From an uncultured Rhizobiaceae group bacterium (GTDB lineage Bacteria > Pseudomonadota > Alphaproteobacteria > Rhizobiales > Rhizobiaceae): a DNA stretch of 10,162 nucleotides. Position 1 is the first letter of the stretch. Each line of letters starts with the position of its first letter. The notes under the pieces were generated by a model, which had not been told where the DNA came from, did not search any database, and saw only the letters and a program-made list of their open reading frames with translations. A program made the translations under genes and the position numbers. Shown here one piece after another: positions 1 to 6,088 of the stretch. The stretch lies in NCBI GenBank assembly GCA_905479965.1, contig CAJQOR010000016.1:1-10162 (forward strand), in the 5' to 3' direction.

Positions 1-557
1 TAATTCCAGGGTCTAATCGTTCAGGTTCCTATAACGTTAAATTGGCAGCTGTTGCAGCGAAAGAACTTGCAACTTTGGGTGCAGATGTTACGCGAATTTC
101 CCTGATCGACTATCCATTACCGTTATATGACGATGACTTAAAATCGAGCGAGGGTGTTGATAAAAATGCTTTAAAACTTGCCGAAATGATTTCGGTACAT
201 GATGGCATTTTCATTGCAAGTCCTGAATATAATAGCTCGATTTCACCTTTATTGAAAAACACCATTGATTGGATCTCGATCATCCGCAAGAAGGATGACA
301 AACCATGGGCTCCATTTAAGGGTAAAGTGGTAGCATTAGGCGCTGCATCACCTGGTAACCTTGGTGGCGTTCGCGGGCTCAATCACCTCAGAGATGTTTT
401 GGTCAGTGTTGGCTGCCAGGTTATTTCTGAGCAAACACTTGTGCCAACTGCTGGTAAAGCATTTGGCGATGATGGCGCACTGATTGCTGAACGCGCGATC
501 AAATCTTTGAGCAATTCATGCCAATCACTTCACCGCGTTAGCCAGTTACTCGGTTAA
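1..557 (+). CDS. NAD(P)H-dependent FMN reductase-like flavoprotein (5' end missing)
   Basis: Partial gene: the reading frame is open from base 3, so the true start lies before the window; a TTG at 42 lies inside the domain and is not the start. The product belongs to the flavodoxin-like NADPH-dependent FMN reductase family (ChrR/EmoB/azoreductase type), cytoplasmic enzymes that reduce FMN or quinone-like substrates with NAD(P)H. Visible motifs are the phosphate-binding loop GSNRSGSYN (bases 9-35) and the family signature SPEYNSSISPLLKNTIDW (219-272), which contacts the flavin ring, followed by a Gly-rich stretch around LGAASPGNLGGVRG. About 185 residues are present, so only a few N-terminal residues are missing. 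It ends with TAA at 555-557, 139 bases before pyrF, and may or may not be cotranscribed with it. The family is clear; the physiological substrate is not. Confidence 0.9.
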   Translation, partial: IPGSNRSGSYNVKLAAVAAKELATLGADVTRISLIDYPLPLYDDDLKSSEGVDKNALKLAEMISVHDGIFIASPEYNSSISPLLKNTIDWISIIRKKDDKPWAPFKGKVVALGAASPGNLGGVRGLNHLRDVLVSVGCQVISEQTLVPTAGKAFGDDGALIAERAIKSLSNSCQSLHRVSQLLG

Positions 558-657
558 AGCCACCTACTTTTGGATATGGTTAGGACCTATTATCGCATTA
601 AAATTCGTTGATTATGTTGACTCGTGTCTTGCGATTTCGCCTGCAGGCTGCGATAGC

Positions 658-681
658 TTTTAGAACTTATCGTTCTTAAAA
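658..681 (+). other. Imperfect hairpin just upstream of the pyrF ribosome-binding site
   Basis: TTTTAGAAC (658-666) and GTTCTTAAAA (672-681) can pair as nine base pairs with one bulged T around the loop TTATC. The hairpin ends four bases before the TGAGG ribosome-binding site (685-689) of pyrF. No T run follows, so it is not a typical intrinsic terminator. It might affect mRNA stability or translation of pyrF, but it is AT-rich and could be chance. The rest of the 558-696 gap contains a 10-bp palindrome GCCTGCAGGC (639-648) and no further gene. Confidence 0.25.
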
Positions 682-696
682 CACTGAGGTTTATAT

Positions 697-1734
697 ATGG
701 CGCCCAATCATGATGTAAAAGATCAACTCATCATCGCACTTGATGTGCCAAGCGTTGCTGACGCTGAAAATATCGTCTCTGAATTGGGTGATAGCGGTAG
801 GTATTACAAGATTGGCCATCAGCTGGGGTTTGCTGGCGGTTTGTCCTTTGCCTCAGAATTGATCAAAGATGGCAAAAAAGTCTTCCTTGATATGAAGTTG
901 CTCGATATCGATAACACGGTTGCCAAGGGTGTTGAGAGTATTGCAAAGATGGGTGCTTCGATGCTCACCATCCATGCCTACCCGAAAGCTATGCGCGCGG
1001 CTGTAGCAGCAGCCAAAGGATCTGATTTAACGCTCTTAGGAGTGACGGTTTTAACATCCATGGATGGCGATGATCTTATCGATGCAGGTTACGCGCATTC
1101 TAATCCTGTTGATTTGGTGAAAATTCGCGCAAAACATGCTCTTGATGCTCAGATGGGTGGTGTTGTATGCTCTGCGCAGGAAGCTGCGATCGTTAGGCAA
1201 ATTGTTGGCCCAGATATGGCAATTGTCACCCCTGGCATCAGACCGGTTGGTGCGGATTTGGGCGATCAGAAGCGAGTAATGACACCATCACAAGCGCTTT
1301 GCGCTGGCGCCAGTCATCTCGTTGTAGGACGGCCAATTGTTGCAGCGGAAGATAAGAGAACCGCAGCTCTTGATATTATTATGGATATGACGAATATTTC
1401 CCAATCTGAGAATGTAGAGATTGAGGAGAGTACGAATATGCCTAAAGGCTATTGGATTGCGCGCGTTGACGCCCATGAGGGCAGCGCGGAACGCTATAAA
1501 GACTATGTTGCAACAGCAAAGCCAGCTTTTGAAGAATTTGGTGCAAAGTTTCTCGCGCGTGGCGGTGAAATCGATCGGGCTGAAGGGGTCAGTCGGGCAC
1601 GAAACGTGATCATTGAATTTCCCTCATTAGAGGCTGCAAAAGCTTGTTATTATTCAGCACAATATCAAAAAGCTGCAGCAATCAGGCAAGAAATCGCAGA
1701 TGGTGAAATTGTCCTTGTGGAAGGCGCTGTGTAA
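697..1734 (+). CDS. pyrF: Orotidine 5'-phosphate decarboxylase fused in frame to a DUF1330 domain
   Basis: Residues 1-230 are PyrF, which decarboxylates OMP to UMP in the last step of de novo pyrimidine synthesis in the cytoplasm. Visible are the ALD motif (D16), K38, the catalytic D65-x-K67-x-x-D70 in LDMKLLD, the TPGIRP phosphate loop and the phosphate-binding R212 in VVGRPI. Residues 248-345 form a complete DUF1330 domain (ferredoxin-like alpha/beta fold, function unknown) beginning [11 protein letters not shown] and including the usual FLARGG segment. A polar linker of about 20 residues joins them. ATG at 697 has TGAGG seven bases upstream. In relatives, as I recall, the two are usually separate adjacent genes of about 230 and 95-100 codons, so 345 residues in one frame is unusual. 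The linker has no stop in this frame, yet GAGGAG at 1423-1428 precedes an in-frame ATG at 1438, so DUF1330 may also be made alone. Confidence 0.93.
   Translation: MAPNHDVKDQLIIALDVPSVADAENIVSELGDSGRYYKIGHQLGFAGGLSFASELIKDGKKVFLDMKLLDIDNTVAKGVESIAKMGASMLTIHAYPKAMRAAVAAAKGSDLTLLGVTVLTSMDGDDLIDAGYAHSNPVDLVKIRAKHALDAQMGGVVCSAQEAAIVRQIVGPDMAIVTPGIRPVGADLGDQKRVMTPSQALCAGASHLVVGRPIVAAEDKRTAALDIIMDMTNISQSENVEIEESTNMPKGYWIARVDAHEGSAERYKDYVATAKPAFEEFGAKFLARGGEIDRAEGVSRARNVIIEFPSLEAAKACYYSAQYQKAAAIRQEIADGEIVLVEGAV
1423..1440 (+). promoter_or_regulatory. Internal ribosome-binding site and start codon for a separate DUF1330 product
   Basis: GAGGAG (1423-1428) stands nine bases before ATG (1438-1440), inside and in frame with the pyrF-DUF1330 reading frame. 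The ATG codes for the methionine at which standalone DUF1330 proteins normally begin ([11 protein letters not shown]). This would give a 98-residue protein from 1438 to 1734 besides the 345-residue fusion. Seen directly: the Shine-Dalgarno-like sequence, the spacing and the start codon. Inferred: that ribosomes use it. Confidence 0.6.
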
Positions 1735-1763
1735 ACCCGCACTTCTTTTTGGGCAAAAGCATT

Positions 1764-1836
1764 GAATTATACTGCGTAATTCGACTGGGTAATTGTCATT
1801 TGACCTTCACCTTAATGCCAAGTTTTGCTATGGCAT
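1764..1836 (+). other. Two perfect 6-bp inverted repeats in the leader of the NDUFA9-like gene
   Basis: GAATTA (1764-1769) and TAATTC (1777-1782) are separated by 7 bases. ATGCCA (1815-1820) and TGGCAT (1831-1836) are separated by 10 bases. Both lie in the 153-base gap between the pyrF fusion and the SDR gene. The first could form a small hairpin after pyrF but has no T tract, so it is a poor terminator. The second has the size of a protein operator. No convincing promoter pair was found nearby, although TTGACC occurs at 1800-1805. The function of both is unproven. Confidence 0.25.
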
Positions 1837-1887
1837 GGGAATATAGTGCAGATTATTGCACAAAGCCGTAAAGCTTGGAGAAATTAG

Positions 1888-2862
1888 ATGGAAAAGAGCA
1901 ATCAGCCAAAACTTGTCACCGTTTTCGGTGGATCTGGATTTTTAGGGCGTCACATTGTTCGGTTGCTTGCCAAAAAAGGTTTTCGCATCCGCGTTGCTTG
2001 CCGCAGACCTGATCTTGCTGGTCATCTTCAGCCGCTTGGCAATGTTGGCCAGATAACAGCAGTGCAAGCAAACCTTCGTTATCGCGATTCGATTGATCGC
2101 GCAGTGATCGGTGCAGATTATGTGGTCAACTGCGTTGGTATCTTGTTTGAAAGTGGCCGCAACACATTTGATGCAGTGCAGGCCTTTGGCGCAAAAGCCA
2201 TCGCTGAAGCTGCAAAAGCGCAAGACGCTAAGCTGGTTCATATCTCAGCTATTGGGGCTGATAAAAACTCTGCTGCAGATTATGCACGCACAAAGGCGAT
2301 CGCCGAAGAAGCCGTATTAAAAGCGGTTAAAGATGCCGTGATCTTGCGTCCATCTATCGTGTTTGGGCCTGAAGATGGTTTCTTCAACAAATTTGCCGAT
2401 ATGTCCCGTTTAGCACCAGCGCTTCCGCTTGTTGGCGGTGGGCATACAAAATTCCAACCAGTTTATGTTGCAGATGTTGCAGAAGCGGTTGTGAAAGGTG
2501 TGGTTGGAGAGATTGAAGGCGGCAAAATTTACGAGCTGGGCGGACCAGAGGTCCTTAGCTTTAAACAATGTCTTCAAACAATGCTGAAAGTGATCTCAAG
2601 ATCACGCCCACTTGTTCACTTACCTTGGGCTATCGCATCAATGATTGGCAGTGTGACTTCGCTTATTCCATTCATTGATCCTCCGCTTACAGAAGATCAA
2701 GTGGAATTGTTAAAAAGCGACAATGTTGTGTCAGATCAGGCCAAGTCTGAGGGCCGGGATTTAGCTGGTATGGGCATCACACCAAAAGCTGTTGAAACGA
2801 TATTACCTACATATTTAGTGCATTTCCGCCCTTCAGGACAATATACCAAGGTCAATTCTTAA
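1888..2862 (+). CDS. NDUFA9-like atypical short-chain dehydrogenase/reductase
   Basis: The product is a 324-residue Rossmann-fold protein of the 'complex I NDUFA9 subunit family', atypical SDRs related to the accessory 39-kDa subunit of NADH:ubiquinone oxidoreductase. The nucleotide-binding motif GGSGFLG is at residues 14-20 after the first beta strand (LVTVFGG). Other landmarks are NCVGIL, HISAIGAD, Y132-x-x-x-K136 in YARTK, and the LRPSIVFGPEDGFFN segment with FQPVYVADVAEAV that is typical of the family. ATG at 1888 follows GGAG (1877-1880) with seven bases between. The length is normal for the family. Family assignment is firm. Whether the bacterial protein is attached to complex I or acts as a free NAD(P)-binding enzyme cannot be told from sequence, and no nuo genes are in the window. 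Confidence 0.88.
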   Translation: MEKSNQPKLVTVFGGSGFLGRHIVRLLAKKGFRIRVACRRPDLAGHLQPLGNVGQITAVQANLRYRDSIDRAVIGADYVVNCVGILFESGRNTFDAVQAFGAKAIAEAAKAQDAKLVHISAIGADKNSAADYARTKAIAEEAVLKAVKDAVILRPSIVFGPEDGFFNKFADMSRLAPALPLVGGGHTKFQPVYVADVAEAVVKGVVGEIEGGKIYELGGPEVLSFKQCLQTMLKVISRSRPLVHLPWAIASMIGSVTSLIPFIDPPLTEDQVELLKSDNVVSDQAKSEGRDLAGMGITPKAVETILPTYLVHFRPSGQYTKVNS

Positions 2863-2891
2863 ACCATTTTGATCGCATTTGATTGATTATA

Positions 2892-2906
2892 TTAAGTTCT
2901 TATTAA
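2892..2906 (+). promoter_or_regulatory. Upstream CtrA-type binding box
   Basis: TTAA (2892-2895), seven bases, TTAA (2903-2906) matches the TTAA-N7-TTAA core recognised by the alphaproteobacterial cell-cycle regulator CtrA. Its right half is also the left half of a 12-bp palindrome, ATTAAGCTTAAT (2902-2913). The surroundings are very AT-rich, so TTAA is common here and a chance match is possible. The second, better box 15 bases further on raises the likelihood that it is real. Confidence 0.45.
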
Positions 2907-2920
2907 GCTTAATTTTACGG

Positions 2921-2949
2921 TTAAGATTATATTAACAGCTAAATATTAT
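2921..2949 (+). promoter_or_regulatory. CtrA-type box overlapping a candidate promoter for the small exported peptide
   Basis: TTAA (2921-2924), GATTATA, TTAAC (2932-2936) matches the full CtrA consensus TTAA-N7-TTAAC. TTAAGA (2921-2926) and TATTAT (2944-2949) are 17 bases apart and could serve as -35 and -10 elements, placing the box over the -35 as is common at CtrA-activated promoters. The 11-bp sequence GATTATATTAA occurs at both 2885-2895 and 2925-2935, exactly 40 bases apart. An alternative promoter nearer the gene is TTGTAC (3002-3007), 17 bases, CTTATG (3025-3030). Regulation by CtrA is inferred from motif match only. Confidence 0.5.
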
Positions 2950-3070
2950 TTAAGCTTGCCAAACGATCTTGGATGGTTCAAAAGACCGCCATACAAGAAA
3001 TTTGTACTAGTAGTTATCATATGTCTTATGGACGATCTGTTCATAGGCTCATTGGGGGTGAGTTTACAAA

Positions 3071-3229
3071 ATGATCAAAGTTGTCGTTCCAGCATTTGTA
3101 TTTGCTACAGCAATTATTCTATCTGCATCCGCGTTTGCACCGCGTCACAATACGACAGGCATCACAGGATGTGATCTTGGCTACGGTGTTGATAATTGCA
3201 CAGAGCAAACAGCTGTTAAAGCAAAGTAG
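3071..3229 (+). CDS. Small exported peptide of unknown function (52 residues)
   Basis: ATG at 3071 follows a strong purine-rich site, GGGGGTGAG (3054-3062), with eight bases between. The 52-residue product has a Lys at position 3, a hydrophobic stretch (residues 4-22) and a signal peptidase-like AFA end at 21-23, so it looks like a Sec-exported protein with a mature part of about 29 residues (PRHNTTG onward). The mature part has two cysteines, C34 and C43, in the context GCDLGYGVDNC, which could form a disulfide in the periplasm. I do not recognise the family. It stands alone, downstream of two CtrA-type boxes, and ends three bases from the convergent uppP stop. Support comes from the ribosome site plus the signal peptide. 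The short length is the main doubt. A single-membrane-span peptide with an uncleaved helix is the alternative. Confidence 0.65.
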   Translation: MIKVVVPAFVFATAIILSASAFAPRHNTTGITGCDLGYGVDNCTEQTAVKAK

Positions 3230-3243
3230 TTTTTAAAAAAACT
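3228..3243. terminator. AT-rich near-palindrome at a tail-to-tail gene junction
   Basis: The sequence AGTTTTTAAAAAAACT spans the stop codons of the small exported peptide gene and the oppositely directed uppP. It is nearly self-complementary, with T runs on both strands, and could slow or release RNA polymerase from either side. The stem contains almost no G or C, so it is not a classical intrinsic terminator. Confidence 0.2.
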
Positions 3244-4036
3244 GCAATCCAATCAAACCAACGGTTCCGATGAAAATGCGCCATATCGCAAATGGCGTGA
3301 ACCCGTGTTTTGATACGAAATCCAAAAGGCCCCGAACGACAAACACCGCTGAGATAAAAGCGGTGACAAAACCAACGCCTATGATCATAAAGTCATCTGC
3401 TGTTAATACATCGATATTTTTATAAAGATCATAAACAAAAGCGCCGGCCATTGTTGGCATTGCGAGAAAGAATGAAAATTCTGCTGCAGAACGCTTATCT
3501 GTGCCCATGAGCAAAGCGCCGGCAATTGTGGCCCCTGATCGAGACGTACCAGGCACCATGGCCAACACCTGACAACAGCCAATTTTAATCGCCAGAGAAA
3601 TGGGAAAATCCATCACATCGGTATAGCGCGGTTTAAGCGGCATGCGATCAATCACCATTAAAATTATTCCGCCGATTATGAGCACAACACATATCAATGT
3701 AGGTGCCTCAAATAGGATGGTTTTAATAAATCCATGCGCAAACACACCAACAAAAGCTGCGGGAAGAAACGCTAAGACGATAGCAGTCACAAAACGTCTC
3801 GCTTTTGGACTTGACGGCAAGTCAATGACCAAGTTCCAAAGTCGCGCAAAATAGACGCTTAAAATGGCGAGAATAGCACCGAGTTGAATGAGAATTTCAA
3901 AAGTATTGCCGGGTGATTGAAATCCAAGAAAATGACCTGCTAGGATAACGTGGCCGGTTGAAGACACTGGGATAAACTCAGTTAAACCCTCCAATATGCC
4001 CAATAATACCGCACCCACTATCGTTTGATCTGCCAT
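3233..4036 (-). CDS. uppP: Undecaprenyl-diphosphatase (bacitracin-resistance protein BacA/UppP)
   Basis: UppP is an integral inner-membrane phosphatase that converts undecaprenyl diphosphate to undecaprenyl phosphate, recycling the lipid carrier for peptidoglycan and other envelope polymers; high dosage gives bacitracin resistance. The 267-residue product is strongly hydrophobic with several membrane spans. Both family motifs are present: [14 protein letters not shown] at residues 16-29, with E16 and E20 matching the catalytic glutamates and the Ser-Ser-Thr-Gly-His end, and PGTSRSG at 162-168 with the essential arginine R166. Length is close to the usual 265-275. Start ATG (complement of 4034-4036) has AAGGAA (complement of 4042-4047) at good spacing. 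A weak minus-strand promoter may be TTGCGT (complement of 4094-4099) and TATTCA (complement of 4070-4075), 18 bases apart. It is divergent from the GST operon. Confidence 0.97.
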   Translation of the reverse strand: MADQTIVGAVLLGILEGLTEFIPVSSTGHVILAGHFLGFQSPGNTFEILIQLGAILAILSVYFARLWNLVIDLPSSPKARRFVTAIVLAFLPAAFVGVFAHGFIKTILFEAPTLICVVLIIGGIILMVIDRMPLKPRYTDVMDFPISLAIKIGCCQVLAMVPGTSRSGATIAGALLMGTDKRSAAEFSFFLAMPTMAGAFVYDLYKNIDVLTADDFMIIGVGFVTAFISAVFVVRGLLDFVSKHGFTPFAIWRIFIGTVGLIGLQFF

Positions 4037-4153
4037 TCTAGTTCCTTAACGTCCCGCACACCAAATCAGTGAATATTTCTTCCAATAACATAGACGCAAA
4101 CACTAATTTGTTCATTATTTCATCACTGTTCCTGCTTATAGCTATTGCTAGAA

Positions 4154-4182
4154 TTGAAGTCAGTGTTAAATTGCACCATAAT
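4154..4182 (+). promoter_or_regulatory. Candidate sigma-70 promoter for the GST-queG-SDR operon
   Basis: TTGAAG (4154-4159) and CATAAT (4177-4182) are separated by 17 bases and would start RNA at about 4189, some 20 bases before the first GST start codon at 4210 and about 48 before the second at 4237. It lies in the 173-base divergent gap between uppP and GST. The assignment rests on consensus match and spacing alone. Confidence 0.45.
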
Positions 4183-4209
4183 CTGAGAATATGACTTTTT
4201 AGATAATAA

Positions 4210-4929
4210 ATGACGGATTTGGGGTTTGTTCCATTTATGCCTGTTTTGTACCATTACCCGCTCTCACCTGCGTCTCGTTTTATTCGTTTAAGTTTGGGTG
4301 AATACAATTTAAAAACTGAGTTGGCTGAAGAGTTACCTTGGGAAAAGCGATCGGATTTTTTAGCTATCAATCCGGCAGGTACGTTACCGGTTTATCTTGA
4401 CGATACTATGAGAGCCTTATGCGGTCCGCATGTCATGGCTGAGTATTTGGACGAAACGCACGGGATTTTGGTGCGCGACAAACGTCTTCTTGCCGAGGAT
4501 CCATTTCAACGTGCAGAGATCCGCAGATTGATTGAATGGTTCTTGGTCAAATTTGAACAAGAAGTCACCAAACCTATTTTACAAGAACGCGTTTATAAGT
4601 TGTTCGTTGTCGGAAGAGATGGATCATCTGCACCTGATTCTAAAAAATTACGCACAGCGCGCAGTAACATCCATTTGCATATGCGGTATTTATCATGGTT
4701 GGCTGGCACACGCAGTTGGCTCGCAGGCGACAGGTTAAGCTACGCTGATTTAGCGGCAGCTGCTGCGATTTCAACGCTCGATTATTTAGGTGAAATTCAC
4801 TGGTCAGATGCGCCACAAGCCAAAGACTGGTATCAACGCTTAAAGTCGCGTCCTTGTTTCCGGCCAATTCTTACAGATCGAATTAGTAAATTACCACCGG
4901 TCGCGCATTACACCGATCTTGATTTTTAA
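4210..4929 (+). CDS. Glutathione S-transferase family protein
   Basis: A two-domain GST-fold cytosolic protein of 239 residues (230 if the second start is used). Residues 10-85 form the thioredoxin-like domain: MPVLYHYPLSPASR carries the Ser region of the active site, and NPAGTLPVY the conserved cis-proline (P60). The C-terminal helical domain includes WLAGDRLSYADLAAA, the N-capping box of GSTs. Where most GSTs have Glu-Ser to hold the glutathione gamma-glutamyl group, this one has Gly-Pro (G72-P73, in CGPHVMAEYL), so glutathione binding may be altered. ATG 4210 has no clear ribosome site. ATG 4237 gives the family-like beginning MPVLYHYPLSP but has only a distant GGGG, so the start is uncertain. 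It is first in a probable operon with queG, which begins 18 bases after its stop. Substrate unknown. Confidence 0.88.
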   Translation: MTDLGFVPFMPVLYHYPLSPASRFIRLSLGEYNLKTELAEELPWEKRSDFLAINPAGTLPVYLDDTMRALCGPHVMAEYLDETHGILVRDKRLLAEDPFQRAEIRRLIEWFLVKFEQEVTKPILQERVYKLFVVGRDGSSAPDSKKLRTARSNIHLHMRYLSWLAGTRSWLAGDRLSYADLAAAAAISTLDYLGEIHWSDAPQAKDWYQRLKSRPCFRPILTDRISKLPPVAHYTDLDF

Positions 4930-4947
4930 CTTGGAAAAGCGGGTTTA

Positions 4948-6084
4948 TTGGCAAAAAGCAATCAAAGAGAAAAACTAAGGCAGCTGCTTAAAGCGGACTC
5001 AGCGCGCTTGGGTTTTTCAAATATGCGCATTACACACGCCAAAGCCGATCAATCCTTGAAATCAAATTTGGAAGCATTTGTTGCCAAAGAATATCATGGC
5101 ACCATGGCATGGTTGCCAGAAACGTTAGAGCGACGAACGTCTCCTGACCAACTTTGGCCAGAAGCTAAATCCGTCATTGTGCTCAGCATGAATTACGGAC
5201 CGGACATTGATCCGCTGATAAATCTTGGGGCAAAGGACAAAGCAAATATTTCAGTTTATGCACGTAATCGCGATTATCACGATATTATAAAAGGTCGTCT
5301 GAAGGAGATCGCCGGACGCTTTGCATCCAAATCAGGCGAAGACGTGAAAGTGTTTGTTGACACAGCGCCCGTCATGGAAAAGCCTCTCGCACAACAAGCA
5401 GGGATTGGATGGCAGGGAAAGCACACAAATTTGGTCAGTCGCACCCAAGGCTCATGGTTTTTTCTAGCATCCATTTTCACAACAGCAGAGCTCGAAGAAG
5501 ACCCGCCTGAAATTGATCATTGCGGCTCGTGTTCAGCTTGTCTTAACGCTTGCCCAACAAACGCATTTCCCGCGCCTTATCAAATAGATGCGCGGCGCTG
5601 CATTTCATATCTTTCAATTGAGCATAAAGGGCCAATTGATCGCGATCTCAGGCCTTTAATGGGCAATCGGATCTATGGATGCGATGATTGTTTGGCCGCA
5701 TGTCCATGGAACAAGTTTGCGCAAAATGCCAGCGAGATGAAATTGCAGGCCCGCGATGACTTAATCGCACCTGACATCAAGCATTTTCTGACGTTTGATG
5801 ACACCAAATTTCGCACCTTCTTTTCAGGATCACCCGTTAAACGTATCGGCCGAGATCGCTTTATCCGAAATGTTTTAATTGCCGCAGGAAATAGCGCTAA
5901 TGCAAGTTTTGTGGAGTATTGCAAACCGCACCTAACGGACCCAAATGATATTGTGCGCGGTTGCGCTGTCTGGGCGTTATCAAAGCTGACATCAGCCTCA
6001 GAATTAGATGAACTTGAAGTATCCGCAGCCGCTGATGAAAATAGCGCTGATGTATTGGAAGAATGGCGACTAGCTCGCGCATGA
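4948..6084 (+). CDS. queG: Epoxyqueuosine reductase
   Basis: QueG is a cytosolic cobalamin- and iron-sulfur-dependent enzyme that reduces epoxyqueuosine to queuosine in the wobble position of tRNAs with GUN anticodons, the last step of queuosine synthesis. The 378-residue product shows the N-terminal cobalamin-binding domain, with VDTAPVMEK containing the conserved D138 and the GIGWQGKHTN segment. Two [4Fe-4S] sites follow: C192-x2-C195-x2-C198-x3-C202-P, and C218 with C245-x2-C248-x3-C252-P. The last ~100 residues resemble the HEAT-like C-terminal part of the family. Length is typical. The start is TTG at 4948, with GGAAAAG (4933-4939) eight bases upstream; no ATG fits better, and a TTG start suggests modest translation. 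It is second in the operon; the next gene begins four bases after its stop. Confidence 0.96.
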   Translation: MAKSNQREKLRQLLKADSARLGFSNMRITHAKADQSLKSNLEAFVAKEYHGTMAWLPETLERRTSPDQLWPEAKSVIVLSMNYGPDIDPLINLGAKDKANISVYARNRDYHDIIKGRLKEIAGRFASKSGEDVKVFVDTAPVMEKPLAQQAGIGWQGKHTNLVSRTQGSWFFLASIFTTAELEEDPPEIDHCGSCSACLNACPTNAFPAPYQIDARRCISYLSIEHKGPIDRDLRPLMGNRIYGCDDCLAACPWNKFAQNASEMKLQARDDLIAPDIKHFLTFDDTKFRTFFSGSPVKRIGRDRFIRNVLIAAGNSANASFVEYCKPHLTDPNDIVRGCAVWALSKLTSASELDELEVSAAADENSADVLEEWRLARA

Positions 6085-6088
6085 CAGG

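Noticed and set aside
110..382. 90-codon minus-strand frame opposite the FMN reductase gene
   Set aside because: Lies wholly antisense to conserved flavodoxin-fold motifs and has no recognisable domain.
1288..1609. Minus- and plus-strand 62-codon frames within the pyrF-DUF1330 gene
   Set aside because: Out-of-frame shadows of strongly conserved coding sequence without their own ribosome-binding sites.
1832..1847. Possible sigma-54 promoter (TGGCAT...GTGC) before the NDUFA9-like gene
   Set aside because: GG and GC are not separated by the required 10 bases: the position after GG-N10 reads TA.
3021..3074. 17-codon frame (MSYGRSVHRL onward) whose TGA overlaps the ATG of the small exported peptide, like a leader peptide
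   Set aside because: The ATGA overlap is attractive, but there is no ribosome site ahead of 3021 and no run of regulatory codons. Chance is the simpler explanation.
2956..3174. 72-codon plus-strand frame beginning with TTG
   Set aside because: No ribosome-binding site, rare start, residue composition unlike a folded protein, and it overlaps the better-supported exported peptide gene in another frame.
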